This document shows positions 24,313 through 34,730 of a stretch of DNA of 44,604 nucleotides, one piece after another (position 1 is the stretch's first letter; each line of letters starts with the position of its first letter). The position numbers were made by a program, and so were the translations under genes. Where the stretch lies: assembly GCA_958403395.1 (NCBI GenBank), contig CATXXF010000014.1, forward strand, positions 1 to 44,604, written 5' to 3'. The DNA is from an uncultured Collinsella sp. (GTDB taxonomy: Bacteria; Actinomycetota; Coriobacteriia; Coriobacteriales; Coriobacteriaceae). The notes under the pieces are model-generated. The model made no database searches, was not told the DNA's origin, and saw only the letters and a program-made list of their open reading frames with translations.

Positions 24313-25527
24313 TTACTGGTAGCGTAGGCACTCCACCGGGTCGAGCTTTGCCGCGCGGCGAGCGGGATAGAAGCCAAAGATTACGCCGATGCCGACGGAG
24401 ACGGCGAAGGCCAGCAGTACCGTGGCGATTGAAAAGCTCGGTGTGATTTGCCCGCTGGCACCGAGCTCGCCGAGAACCCCTGATCCTGCGGCAAACATCG
24501 CAAGAGCCCAGGCCAGCAGATAGCCAATCAGGACACCTAGCAGTCCGCCGGTGACGCACAGCGCCGAGGATTCGGCCAAAAACTGCGCAGTGATATCGCG
24601 ACGACTTGCGCCCAGAGCGCGGCGGATGCCGATCTCGCGGATGCGCTCCGTTACGTTGGTAAGCATCATATTCATAATGCCGATACCGCCGACAAGCAGC
24701 GAGATGCTGGCGACAGCACCCATGATGAGCGAAAACGCGCCCATAAAGGAGTTGAGTGCATCGATGGCGCTTTTCATTGAGGTCGCCGATACACTGTTGT
24801 ACTCATCCTCCTCCTCGATGCCCTTCATCGCGCGCACCTTGGACTCGATGGTCTTGCAGAGCTCATCCATGTCCGTGTCCTCGGCGGCGAGCGCCGTCAC
24901 GCTGGGGAATGAAGGATTCTCGTCGCCAAACAGGCCGGAGATGGTTTCGCGTGGCATATACAGCGTGAGCGAGCCCATGGAGTCGCTGCCGCCGTCAATC
25001 ACGCCGACAATCTGCACCTCGCCGTTGGACACCTTGATGGTTTTCCCCAGCGCATCCTGTTCGTTGCCGTAAAGCTGATCGGCGCCGCCGCGGCTGATGA
25101 GCGCCACGCGCGAGCCTGATTGAGACTCGGCCTGGGAATAGGTACGCCCCGCAACGAGCTTTCCGGCCCCCACGGCGTCGAGCATGTCGCTATCGACACC
25201 CTGTGCCATGACGGTATAGCTTTTATCGCCGGTCTTGTACTCGGTATACGCGCTGTCGACAATGCCGATCTGCTCTATCTGCGGCACCAGTTTTTGAAGC
25301 TTCTCGATGTCCGACTCTGTGAGTTCTTGCGACGAATAGATTTGCACCATGCGTGCCGCATTGAGGCCCAGACTGTTGACCAGGCTGTTTTGGATGCCGC
25401 CGATGAGCGAAGTCATGGCGATAACCGAGGCGATGCCGATGACAATGCCCAGGATGGTGAGCAGGCTGCGCCCCTTGTTGGCTTCGAGCGAGTGAAGGGC
25501 TTCCTGGATGAGATCGCGGGCGCTCAT
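24313..25527 (-). CDS. MacB-type ABC transporter permease (FtsX fold)
   Basis: A 404-residue permease of a MacAB/LolCDE-like export system. The N-terminus has ALHSLEANKGRSLLTILGIV and the first span, followed by a large extracytoplasmic MacB_PCD domain (about residues 45-270). Three C-terminal spans follow, with GGIGIMNMMLTNVTERIREI and RRALGASRRDI, typical of FtsX permeases. The ending PARRAAKLDPVECLRY is diagnostic. It overlaps the ATPase gene by 4 nt. The substrate (peptide, antibiotic or lipid) is not known. Confidence 0.92.
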   Translation of the reverse strand: MSARDLIQEALHSLEANKGRSLLTILGIVIGIASVIAMTSLIGGIQNSLVNSLGLNAARMVQIYSSQELTESDIEKLQKLVPQIEQIGIVDSAYTEYKTGDKSYTVMAQGVDSDMLDAVGAGKLVAGRTYSQAESQSGSRVALISRGGADQLYGNEQDALGKTIKVSNGEVQIVGVIDGGSDSMGSLTLYMPRETISGLFGDENPSFPSVTALAAEDTDMDELCKTIESKVRAMKGIEEEDEYNSVSATSMKSAIDALNSFMGAFSLIMGAVASISLLVGGIGIMNMMLTNVTERIREIGIRRALGASRRDITAQFLAESSALCVTGGLLGVLIGYLLAWALAMFAAGSGVLGELGASGQITPSFSIATVLLAFAVSVGIGVIFGFYPARRAAKLDPVECLRYQ

Positions 25528-26297
25528 GCCATCTCTCCTTTCGGCGGGTTGGCGGAGGCGGAAATCCTGGGCAGGCTATCCACGGCGCTGCGCAGGGTCC
25601 GCGGTGCATGTGGAATATACGCGCCATCGTGAATGCGACCGTCGCGGATGGTCACGGCACGGTCGGCCTCGGCGGCGATGCCGGGGTCGTGTGTGATAAG
25701 CACGATGGTTTTGCCGCGCTTCTGGAGCTTATGGAAGGTTTCCATCACAAGCGCTCCGGTAGCGGAGTCCAGGTTTCCCGTCGGCTCGTCGGCCAGAATG
25801 ATGGGAGGGTCATTGACGAGGGCGCGCGCGATTGCGACGCGCTGCATCTGGCCGCCCGAGAGCTCGGATATGCGGTGGTCCCAGTGGTCGACGGGCAGCG
25901 TGACAGCCTGCAGCGCGTGCACGGCGCGCATTTCGCGCTGGCTACGGGGCACATTGGTGTAGGCCAGCGGCAGCATCACATTTTCGATAACCGACAGGCG
26001 CGGCAGCAGGTTGAAGCTCTGAAAGACAAAGCCAATGCTCAGGGCGCGAACTTCGGTGAGCTCCTCATCATCGAGCTCGGCCACGTTGAGCCCTTGCAGG
26101 TAGTAGTCGCCCGCCGTCGGCTTATCCAGACAGCCTAGGATGTTCATGAGCGTCGACTTGCCCGAGCCCGAGGGGCCGGTGATAGCGACGAATTCGCCGG
26201 GATTTACCGCCAGGCTCACGTTGTGCAGGATGTGGGCGCACCCCGCCTCGCTCTCAAAGATGCGGTGCACGTTGCGGATGTCGATAACGGGACGCAT
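25524..26297 (-). CDS. MacB/LolD-type ABC transporter ATPase
   Basis: A 257-residue ATPase of the MacAB-type exporter. Walker A GPSGSGKST (about 40-48), Q-loop VFQSFNLLPRL, signature LSGGQ, Walker B IILADEPTGNLD and H-loop LITHD are all intact. The C-terminus is about 25 residues longer than LolD. Its ATG shares one base with the stop of the adaptor gene, and its stop overlaps the permease start, so the three genes are co-translated. Confidence 0.94.
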   Translation of the reverse strand: MRPVIDIRNVHRIFESEAGCAHILHNVSLAVNPGEFVAITGPSGSGKSTLMNILGCLDKPTAGDYYLQGLNVAELDDEELTEVRALSIGFVFQSFNLLPRLSVIENVMLPLAYTNVPRSQREMRAVHALQAVTLPVDHWDHRISELSGGQMQRVAIARALVNDPPIILADEPTGNLDSATGALVMETFHKLQKRGKTIVLITHDPGIAAEADRAVTIRDGRIHDGAYIPHAPRTLRSAVDSLPRISASANPPKGEMA

Positions 26298-27733
26298 TAC
26301 ATGCCCTCGTCGGCAGACATACTGCCCGAATCCGCACCGTAGCCGCCGTCAGCCGTTGCGTCCGCTCCGGTGTCCATGACGAGGGTGTCGCCATCGCGCA
26401 GCTTGGTAACCGGAACGTTGGGGTTGATCTCGTTGCCCTGGTCGTCGCGCTTAACCTGTGTCTTGCCGACTACGGCTTCGTTGTCGTTTTGCGTCACGAC
26501 GGTCACCTTCACGCGATGGGTTTGCTTGCCCTCGTCATCGGTTGCGACGTTGACGTAATAGTGTTCGCCGTCTTCGGTCATGAGCGCCATCGTCGGCACC
26601 ATCACCACGTCGTCGAGCTGCTCGGTCACTACCGAGACCTCGGCCGTCATGCCCGGCTTCAGGCGCGCGTCGGGCGCCTCGATGAGAATGTCGACGTTAA
26701 AGGTTACGCTGCCGCCGCCGCTGTTGGCGGCGTCGGAGTTTGCCACCGACGCGATAGCCGTGACGGTGCCCTGGCTCACGATATCGGGAAACGCGGGATA
26801 CGTGACGTTGGCGCTCTGCCCAACGGCGATCTTGGCGATGTCCTTTTCGCCCACCTGCACGGTCACCTTCATCTTGGACAGGTCGGCGATCTGCATGCAC
26901 TGCTTGCCGCCGCTCGTATCGCTTTCTCCCATGATCATGCCGCCTGTAACCGTGGCGCCCACTTTGGCATTGAGCTCCACGATGCTACCCGAGCTCGGGG
27001 CCGTGACCGTGCGACTGGAGGCCTTGGCGTTCGCCTGGTCGAGGTTTGCCTGGGCCGAAGCGAGGCTGCGCTGCGCGGCCGATACGGCGTTCGTGTCCGC
27101 TGATGCGGCGGAGACGCCAGCCGCTGCGGAAGCTCCCTCGACGTCCGTCGTTGGGCTGGCCTGCGCGGCAGCTGCGGCTTTCTGCGCGTTGGCGAGGTCT
27201 TCCTGAGCGGCGGCAACTGCACGCTGCGCCTCGGCAACGTTGCGATCGAGCTCGTCGTTTTTAATGGTCATAAGCACGTCGCCCTCGTTGACGGATTGGC
27301 CTGTCTGCACGTTGATCGAATCGACCGTGCCGTCGACAGAAGGGGAGACCACTGAGGACGAAATGGGTTTTAGCTGGCCTTTCGCCTCGACCGTTGTGGT
27401 AAACGTGCCCTCGGTCACCATGTCGGTCACAGGCCCGTTGTTGCCTGCGGGCCGTGCGTTGATGGCTAAGGTCACGACAACGGCGATGAGCACAATGGCG
27501 GCCACGACGCCGGCCGCAATGCCGCGTCGGATGAGCTTTTTGCGTCGACGTTCGGCACGTTTTGCCTTGAGCTTGGCGTATGCCTCTTCATCGGAAATCT
27601 CGGCCGCATCGTTCGCGCGTCCGTCCTGCTTATCGGCATGTACGTCTGTAATCAGAGGAATCGTTTCGGTGGCACCTTCGGGCGTGTGCTCGGTATCATC
27701 CGGGCCCGGGGTAATGGTGGGGACATTCGGCAT
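26297..27733 (-). CDS. MacA-like membrane fusion (adaptor) protein
   Basis: A 478-residue single-span protein. About 69 charged cytoplasmic residues precede the membrane segment (about 70-92). A biotinyl-lipoyl-like part (VSPSVDGTVDSINVQTGQSV), an Ala/Gln-rich coiled hairpin (about 150-220) and beta-barrel parts follow. The last about 20 residues are Gly/Ser/Asp-rich. It partners the ATPase and permease downstream. ATG 27733 is chosen for the AAAGGAGA site before it; an upstream in-frame start lacks one. In a Gram-positive cell it cannot contact an outer-membrane TolC, so it probably acts within the wall zone. Confidence 0.9.
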   Translation of the reverse strand: MPNVPTITPGPDDTEHTPEGATETIPLITDVHADKQDGRANDAAEISDEEAYAKLKAKRAERRRKKLIRRGIAAGVVAAIVLIAVVVTLAINARPAGNNGPVTDMVTEGTFTTTVEAKGQLKPISSSVVSPSVDGTVDSINVQTGQSVNEGDVLMTIKNDELDRNVAEAQRAVAAAQEDLANAQKAAAAAQASPTTDVEGASAAAGVSAASADTNAVSAAQRSLASAQANLDQANAKASSRTVTAPSSGSIVELNAKVGATVTGGMIMGESDTSGGKQCMQIADLSKMKVTVQVGEKDIAKIAVGQSANVTYPAFPDIVSQGTVTAIASVANSDAANSGGGSVTFNVDILIEAPDARLKPGMTAEVSVVTEQLDDVVMVPTMALMTEDGEHYYVNVATDDEGKQTHRVKVTVVTQNDNEAVVGKTQVKRDDQGNEINPNVPVTKLRDGDTLVMDTGADATADGGYGADSGSMSADEGM

Positions 27734-27763
27734 AGCGTCTCCTTTATAGAAAGAACCTCGATA

Positions 27764-27796
27764 ATTATATGCGCCCACCGGTTGGGGCGGGCGCAT
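27764..27796 (-). promoter_or_regulatory. -10 box of the macA-type operon overlapping a hairpin
   Basis: On the minus strand TATAAT (27769-27764) lies 31 nt before the adaptor start codon; no clear -35 is seen. An 8-bp stem (27769-27776 with 27789-27796, ATGCGCCC/GGGCGCAT) touches this box. It lies downstream of the L,D-transpeptidase gene and has no T tract, so it may be a weak terminator for that gene. Confidence 0.4.
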
Positions 27797-27865
27797 AGGA
27801 CGGTTTCTTTCGGAACTGTTAGATTGGTCGCAGCGGTTCCACGTTGTAGGAATGCGCGCGTTGCA

Positions 27866-29599
27866 CTACGAGTGGACAACCACGCACAGGCCGACTTTGA
27901 TGCAGTCGTGAAGTGCCTTGGCGTCTGCCAGGCGCAGGTTGATGCAACCGTGGCTGCCGCACCACTTGTACGACTCGGCATTATCGAAGCTCTTGTCGTT
28001 TTGCCAGGTGGCATCGTGGAAGCCGATCATATTGCCCTCGAACGGCATCCAGTAGCTCACCGGGCTTTCGTATTTGGGCTTACCGGTCTCGGGGTCCTTG
28101 GCTCCGATCAGGGTACTGCCGCCGTCGTTGCTGTTGATCTGCCAGACGCCCTCGGGCGTGGCGTCCTCGCCCGGCTTGCCCGAGATAAAGTTGGCCTCCC
28201 AAACGATATTTCCGCTCTCGTCATAGTAGCGCGCGTGCTGCTCGGACAGGTCGACGTCGATATACGCCTTCCAGTCGGGCTCTCCCTTTGCGGTAAAGGT
28301 GTCGGCCTTCTGGGAGTACTTGATCTCGATCTCGCCGGTCTGCTTGTTGTTAATGGCGTCCTCGACCTGCTTGGCGAGCGAGCTGCTGTCGATGGACCAA
28401 CCAAAGTCGCCGCCTTCGACGGCACACTGCTTGCCATCGGCGCGCGTCCACCAGCGAGTGGAGCCCACGGTATTAAAGCCGTTGGCGAGCTCGGCTGCCC
28501 AGCTACTGATCTGCGAAGTATCGAGCGTGGGGTTGGCGGGATCGGCAAAGCTGATCCACTGCAACACGGAGCTGCCATCAACCTTGCCGGCATCCTCGCC
28601 GTTGAGCTTGAGGGTCACGTTGACGCCCAGGAAGTTGTTGGCGGCATCGCATGCGGCCTGAATCTGATCATCGGTCAGCGTTCCATTGAGCGGTTCATAG
28701 GCATCGTTGCCGAGCTTGGAAAGATCTACGGTCTCGGCCAGCGAGGCAAGCTCGAGCTCGGCATACTTAATGACATGCTCGCGGTTGAGTTTTTCGTTGG
28801 AGCGCGCCTTCTCGACGGTAAACTTGCCGGCCTGCTCGTCATAGGAGCTATTGGCCTCGAACGTGCCCGAACGGCCCTCGTTAAACTCGTTGATGGCGGC
28901 GCCTAGATCCTTCTCAAACTTCTTTTGGTCAAAGGTGTCGGAGAGCATGGACAGGTCGACGTCTTGATCAAGATCGACTTTGTTGGAGGTAGCAGTTGTT
29001 TTGGTCTTGCCGCTTAAGGATTCCACAAGGCGGACCGGCCAAATAAAGGCTTCGTTGTGGTTGATGATTTCTTTTGCAGCAGCTTCACCGTCGACGATGG
29101 GCTCATCGGACTCGGGCTGATAGGTCCAGCTAAAGTCATCTCCTGTCACGGTGAGCTTATAGTGCTTCCATGCCGAGTTGACCTTGGTGGCGGCAGACGA
29201 AGCGTTGGAGAACGAGACGTCGACGCCGGCGATGGTGGTGTTGGGGTAGGCTACCTGCGAAAACGCTACGACGCCTACGATATAGACAATGACGATTAGA
29301 CCAAGGACGACAAAGAGCGTCGTCTTTTTGCCCGACTTATTGTTCTCGGCGGGCTTGCGCGCGGGGCCGCAATCGCCTCGAGCGTGCGTGGGGGGCTGCT
29401 TGGGCGCATTGCCGTTTGCCTGGCGCTGCTGACGTTGTTGAAGCTGCTGTCGCTGTTGGTTCGGGCGTTGGGAAGCGTTTGCTGCACTACGCTGCTGACC
29501 GTGTCTCGGCGCGATAGGACGCGGCGACTGAACGCCGCCGGTGTGCCTGCTCGGCTGCTGCGGATCGGGAATCAGTTGAGTTCGATCGTTTTGCGACAT
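27866..29599 (-). CDS. L,D-transpeptidase (YkuD) with peptidoglycan-binding domains
   Basis: A 577-residue cell-wall enzyme forming 3-3 cross-links or attaching proteins to peptidoglycan. An about 90-residue cytoplasmic tail rich in Gln, Pro and Arg is followed by one membrane span (about 93-113). Next is a long region with two PG_binding_4-type repeats (ATKVNSAWKHY..., SWTYQPESDEPIVDG). The C-terminal YkuD domain (about 444-577) has IGFHDATW and CGSHGCINLR with catalytic Cys552. ATG 29599 is preferred: GAAGGA is 10 nt upstream, whereas the ATG three codons earlier is only 1 nt from it. Confidence 0.92.
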   Translation of the reverse strand: MSQNDRTQLIPDPQQPSRHTGGVQSPRPIAPRHGQQRSAANASQRPNQQRQQLQQRQQRQANGNAPKQPPTHARGDCGPARKPAENNKSGKKTTLFVVLGLIVIVYIVGVVAFSQVAYPNTTIAGVDVSFSNASSAATKVNSAWKHYKLTVTGDDFSWTYQPESDEPIVDGEAAAKEIINHNEAFIWPVRLVESLSGKTKTTATSNKVDLDQDVDLSMLSDTFDQKKFEKDLGAAINEFNEGRSGTFEANSSYDEQAGKFTVEKARSNEKLNREHVIKYAELELASLAETVDLSKLGNDAYEPLNGTLTDDQIQAACDAANNFLGVNVTLKLNGEDAGKVDGSSVLQWISFADPANPTLDTSQISSWAAELANGFNTVGSTRWWTRADGKQCAVEGGDFGWSIDSSSLAKQVEDAINNKQTGEIEIKYSQKADTFTAKGEPDWKAYIDVDLSEQHARYYDESGNIVWEANFISGKPGEDATPEGVWQINSNDGGSTLIGAKDPETGKPKYESPVSYWMPFEGNMIGFHDATWQNDKSFDNAESYKWCGSHGCINLRLADAKALHDCIKVGLCVVVHS

Positions 29600-29656
29600 C
29601 GTATGCATATCCTTCGATTTTCGCCTTGCGGTTCATCGTGTTTTTACTGGGCTTGC

Positions 29657-29662
29657 ATTATA
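29657..29662 (-). promoter_or_regulatory. -10 box (TATAAT) upstream of the L,D-transpeptidase
   Basis: A perfect TATAAT on the minus strand 58 nt before the start codon. No good -35 hexamer lies at 16-18 nt, so this is only a partial promoter call. Confidence 0.35.
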
Positions 29663-29711
29663 GCGATTGCCCTACTGTTTGTGGTACGGAAACGGTGGCA
29701 TTCGAAAGAGC

Positions 29712-29727
29712 TGGGACAAATGTCCCA
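29712..29727 (-). terminator. Small hairpin after the serine dehydratase gene
   Basis: TGGGAC-AAAT-GTCCCA, a 6-bp stem 22 nt past the stop codon. On the minus strand it is followed by a short pyrimidine stretch (GCTCTTTCG) rather than a run of T, so it is at best a weak terminator. Confidence 0.35.
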
Positions 29728-29748
29728 CTATCGAGTCGTTCAGGGTCA

Positions 29749-31356
29749 CTACCCGCACACACCGCATTTTGCACAGGCCGAAAGTGCGGCCGGAGCCTGC
29801 GCGATGCCGCCCTTTGCCGTCTCGCGCAGCGTTGCCGGCAACGCGTGACCCACCGAGAGCATGACATGTGCCATCTGGTCAAACGGCACCAGGCTCTTAA
29901 TGCCTGCGAGGGCGAGTTGTGCCGAGCTAAAGGCCGCTGCCACGCCGATGGCGTTGCGGTTTTGGCAGGGCACTTCCACGAGGCCACCGACGGGGTCACA
30001 AACGAGACCCAGCAGGTTACTTAGCGCGATGGAGCTGGCGTCGAGCGCCTGCTCGGGCGTGCCGCCGAGCATCTGCACCAGCGCGGCGGCTGCCATGGCG
30101 GCGGCGCTTCCGACTTCGGCCTGGCAGCCGCCCTCGGCGCCGGCAACGCAGGCGCTTGTGGTGAGGTTGAGGCCGATGGCGGCTGCGCAGTAGAGCGCGT
30201 CCATGACCTGTTCGTCGTCGAGCTGCAGGCGCTCGCCGAGCGCAAGCACGCAGCCGGGCACAACACCCGCTGAGCCTGCCGTGGGGGCGGCGACGATCAC
30301 GCCCATGGTGGCGGAGCGCTCGAGCACGGCCATGGCGCGGGCCACGGCGTCGGTCTGAACGGGGCCCATCAGGTTTGCACTCAAATTGTTGCGGCCGGTG
30401 GCTTCGACGAGCTTGGCCTCGCCGCCGATAAGCCCGCCGAGTGAGCGCAGCGGATTTGCGAGTGGGGCCGTGGTCTCCTCGCGCATGACGTCGAGCACGC
30501 GGCGCATGGCGGCGACGGCGTGGGCCTCGCCGGTCAGACGCGCCTCGCGAACGGCCATGACGGCGCCGATGCTGAGCCCCAGTTCCTCGCACGCATCGAG
30601 CAGCTGCTCGCCGTCGTCGAAGATTTCCTTGGCCGAGACGCCGGGGGAGAGCGACGAGGCAGAACCGGGGAGCTCGATAAAGGTCGCGTAATCAACATTG
30701 TCGAGCTTGCGTAGCATCGGGATAACGGTGTCGTCGGGCGCGCCGTCGGTCTCAAAGACGGAGTAGGCCTGGCCGCCCACTTCGGTGCGGTAGGTGCGGC
30801 AGAATGCGATGTTCACGTGGGCGTAGGCGAGCAGGTTGGCGAGCGCGGCGAGTACACCGGGGACGTCCTTGTGCGCCACGAAGAGCGTGGAATACATGCC
30901 CGAGATGTCGACGCCGACGCCGTTAATGCGGCTGATGCGCATCTTGCCGCCGCCCAGGCTCTCGCCGCGGACCTGAGCCGTGGCGCCCGTGTCGTCGACC
31001 ATGTCGATATCGACGGTATTGGGGTGGATGGAGGCGTCGTCGCCCTTGATGTCAAAGTGATATTCGAGGCCCTGCTCGCGAGCGAGGTCGAAGGCCTGCT
31101 TGATATTCTCGTCATCGGTGTCGAGGCCCAGGATGCCCGCGACGAGCGCACGGTCGGTGCCGTGGCCGCGGTAGGTATGGGCAAAGGAGTTCCACAGGCC
31201 AAAGGTGACCTTGGTGATGCGGCCTTCCAGCAGGCTGGCGGCAACTTGGGCGCAGCGGAGGGCGCCGGCGGTGTGCGATGAGCTGGGGCCGACCATGACG
31301 GGGCCCAAGATCTCGAATGCCGAGGTCGTAGCTAGTGTTTGCGGCTTGCCTGCCAT
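29749..31356 (-). CDS. sdaA: L-serine ammonia-lyase, iron-sulfur type, single chain
   Basis: A 535-residue one-chain enzyme converting serine to pyruvate and ammonia. Residues about 12-160 are the beta domain (FEILGPVMVGPSSSHTAGA), about 155-225 an ACT-like domain, and about 245-530 the alpha domain. Fe-S cysteines fit the type 2 pattern: Cys411 (GGCQAEVG), Cys453 (LVCDPVGG) and Cys464 (VPCQNRNA). The C-terminus CAKCGVCG offers cysteines close to the end, as in enzymes where a terminal cysteine enters the active site. AAGGAG precedes ATG 31356. Just upstream lies a 121-nt foldback element that would be in the mRNA leader. Confidence 0.95.
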   Translation of the reverse strand: MAGKPQTLATTSAFEILGPVMVGPSSSHTAGALRCAQVAASLLEGRITKVTFGLWNSFAHTYRGHGTDRALVAGILGLDTDDENIKQAFDLAREQGLEYHFDIKGDDASIHPNTVDIDMVDDTGATAQVRGESLGGGKMRISRINGVGVDISGMYSTLFVAHKDVPGVLAALANLLAYAHVNIAFCRTYRTEVGGQAYSVFETDGAPDDTVIPMLRKLDNVDYATFIELPGSASSLSPGVSAKEIFDDGEQLLDACEELGLSIGAVMAVREARLTGEAHAVAAMRRVLDVMREETTAPLANPLRSLGGLIGGEAKLVEATGRNNLSANLMGPVQTDAVARAMAVLERSATMGVIVAAPTAGSAGVVPGCVLALGERLQLDDEQVMDALYCAAAIGLNLTTSACVAGAEGGCQAEVGSAAAMAAAALVQMLGGTPEQALDASSIALSNLLGLVCDPVGGLVEVPCQNRNAIGVAAAFSSAQLALAGIKSLVPFDQMAHVMLSVGHALPATLRETAKGGIAQAPAALSACAKCGVCG

Positions 31357-31379
31357 GGATGCTCCTTATCTATCCCGTC

Positions 31380-31500
31380 GTCCCGAGGGGCGGGGCATAA
31401 GGTCGTCTGCTCGGACAGTCCTGCTCGCACGGAGGCCACATTAAGTGGCCTCCGGCTCGTGCGGAACTCGCGATCGACCTTATGCCCCGCCCCTCGGGAC
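31380..31500. repeat. 121-nt foldback element in front of sdaA
   Basis: Perfect 26-bp arms (31380-31405 with 31475-31500), extended outside by TATCC/GGATA across a small bulge. A nested 9-bp hairpin GGAGGCCAC-ATTAA-GTGGCCTCC lies at 31431-31453. It starts 23 nt upstream of the sdaA start codon on the minus strand. It could be a small mobile element or a structured leader RNA. Confidence 0.85.
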
Positions 31501-31597
31501 TAAGGATACATGGTTGGAGTTGCTAGATGGCAAAATTCATTAGCTGGGAACTTGTCTTACCATGCTTATCGAGACATCTTCACCACCGTCTATATAA

Positions 31598-31631
31598 AAA
31601 AGAAGTACCGGTTGGAGCCGGTACTTCTTTT
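31598..31631 (-). terminator. Terminator of metK (works in both directions)
   Basis: A 14-bp stem (31598-31611 with 31618-31631) with loop TTGGAG and T-rich flanks on both strands. It lies 38 nt past the metK stop. The 97 nt between it and the sdaA leader element show no gene. Confidence 0.92.
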
Positions 31632-31668
31632 GGTGTGTTGTTTTTTGGCTGTAGTTTTTCGGGTTAGC

Positions 31669-32949
<1,281 letters not shown>

Positions 32950-33055
32950 GATTGTCCTTTCAAAAACGTGTCCCGGCGACCGTTACCATTCCGCCGGACT
33001 CTCTATGCAAGGGCACATCATAGCGCGTAAATCAAACATTCACACCCTTTCCGCA

Positions 33056-33152
33056 CCTACTCATTGGGGACAGACTTAAATGCCCAGCCTTCCTAAGTGC
33101 CGACAGGTTGCCCAAAGAATGGTCATTTAAGTCTGTCCCCAATGAGTAGGTC
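33056..33152. repeat. 97-nt foldback element (REP-like) between metK and gltX
   Basis: Perfect 28-bp arms (33056-33083 with 33125-33152) around a 41-nt loop. The arms contain ATTGGGGACAGACTTAAATG, a motif I associate with REP-like repeats moved by IS200-type (RAYT) transposases in many bacteria. No such transposase is in the window. The element lies in the divergent space between the metK and gltX starts. Confidence 0.88.
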
Positions 33153-33160
33153 GGTGCCCT

Positions 33161-33191
33161 TTGTGCGGAGGTTGCTTTGATGCTTTATACT
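33161..33191 (+). promoter_or_regulatory. Possible gltX promoter
   Basis: TTGTGC (33161-33166) and TATACT (33186-33191) with a 19-nt spacer, about 40 nt before the gltX start codon. The spacer is long, so this is a weak call. Confidence 0.4.
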
Positions 33192-33231
33192 GGTGCGGTT
33201 AGACATCCATCCTGCAATCGAGGAGATTTCC

Positions 33232-34707
33232 ATGGCATCAGACGTTCGCGTCCGCTTTGCACCCTCACCGACGGGCAAGCTGCACATCGGCGGCGCCCGC
33301 ACCGCTATCTATAACTGGGCTTTCGCCCGTGCAAACGGCGGCACGTTCATCCTGCGCATCGACGACACCGACCCCACCCGCTCCACTGACGAGAACACGC
33401 AGATCATCCTGCGCGCCATGCGTTGGCTGGGCCTGGACTGGGACGAGGGTCCCGAGGTGGGCGGCGATTTTGGCCCCTACGCCCAGACCGAGCGCTTGGA
33501 CCTGTACAAGCAGGCCGCCCAGAAGCTTTGGGACGAGGGCAAGGCCTATCCCTGCTTCTGCACCAAGGAGCAGCTCGACGCCGACCGCAAGGCCGCGCAG
33601 AAGCGCAAAGACCCCTTCCAGGGCTATCAGCGTCGTTGCCGCGATCTTGATCCCGAGGAGGCCCGCCGCCGCATCGAGGCCGGCGAGTCCTACGTCCTGC
33701 GCATCAAGGTCCCCGAGGGCCGCGGCGACGTCGTCATCCACGACGCCGTCCACGGCGAGGTGACCTTCGACGCTAAGGAGCTCGACGACTTTGTCATCTT
33801 CCGCTCCGACGGCACGCCCACGTATAACTTCGCGACCGTCGTCGACGACGCCATGATGAAGATCACCCATGTCATCCGCGGCGACGACCACCTGTCCAAC
33901 ACCCCGCGTCAGGTCATGGTCTACGAGGCCCTCGGCGCGCCCGTGCCTACGTTCGCCCACATCTCCATGATCTTGGGTGCCGACGGCAAGAAGCTCTCCA
34001 AGCGCCACGGCGCCACCTCGGTGGAGGAGTACCGCGACGCCGGCTACCTGTCCGACGCCTTCGTCAACTACTTGGCGCTGCTCGGCTGGTCGCTCGACGG
34101 CGAGACCACGATCATCCCGCGCGATGTCCTGGCCAGCAAGTTCTCGCTCGACCGCATCTCCAAGAACCCGGCGACCTTCGACCCCAAAAAGCTCGACTGG
34201 GTCAACGCCGAGTACATCAATGGTATGTCCGATGCTCAGTTTGCCGATGAGATCATGGTCCCTGAGCTGCACGAGGCGGGTCTCATCGAGGGTAATGTCG
34301 AGTACGGCGAGGATTGGATCGACGCGCTTGCCGCCATTGTCAAGCCGCGCACCAAGATGCCGGCCGACGCCGTGACCGTCGCCGCCCCCATCTTTGCTAC
34401 GGCTGAGACGCTCGAGTATGACGAGAAGTCCGTCAACAAGGGCCTGGCCAAGGAGGGCATGGGTGCCATTCTGGATGCCGCCAAGGCCGCGCTCGAGGGC
34501 GTGGACGAGTGGACGGCTGCCAACATCGACGCCGCGCTTGAGCCGCTGCCCGAGCAGATGGACCTTAAGAAGCGCGTGGTGTTCCAAGCCGTGCGCGTCG
34601 CCGTCTGCGGCAACATGGTGAGCCCTCCGCTGGGCGAGACCATGGCGCTCATCGGCCGCGACGACTGCCTGGCGCGCATCGACCGCGCCCGCACGATGGC
34701 GCTGTAG
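33232..34707 (+). CDS. gltX: Glutamyl-tRNA synthetase
   Basis: A 491-residue class I synthetase charging tRNA-Glu. RFAPSPTGKLHIGGARTA carries the HIGH-like motif (18-21) and KKLSKRHG carries KLSKR (254-258). Codons are strongly C-ending, unlike fmt and rsmB further right. ATG 33232 has GAGGAG 7 nt upstream; an in-frame ATG-like start 13 codons earlier lacks conservation. Whether it also charges tRNA-Gln (non-discriminating) cannot be decided here. It ends before a clear terminator. Confidence 0.97.
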   Translation: MASDVRVRFAPSPTGKLHIGGARTAIYNWAFARANGGTFILRIDDTDPTRSTDENTQIILRAMRWLGLDWDEGPEVGGDFGPYAQTERLDLYKQAAQKLWDEGKAYPCFCTKEQLDADRKAAQKRKDPFQGYQRRCRDLDPEEARRRIEAGESYVLRIKVPEGRGDVVIHDAVHGEVTFDAKELDDFVIFRSDGTPTYNFATVVDDAMMKITHVIRGDDHLSNTPRQVMVYEALGAPVPTFAHISMILGADGKKLSKRHGATSVEEYRDAGYLSDAFVNYLALLGWSLDGETTIIPRDVLASKFSLDRISKNPATFDPKKLDWVNAEYINGMSDAQFADEIMVPELHEAGLIEGNVEYGEDWIDALAAIVKPRTKMPADAVTVAAPIFATAETLEYDEKSVNKGLAKEGMGAILDAAKAALEGVDEWTAANIDAALEPLPEQMDLKKRVVFQAVRVAVCGNMVSPPLGETMALIGRDDCLARIDRARTMAL

Positions 34708-34730
34708 CAGCCGTGTAAACGCACGTATCC

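Noticed and set aside
32950..33055. SAM riboswitch in the metK leader
   Set aside because: No matching conserved core was seen; only a short leader and then the REP-like element.
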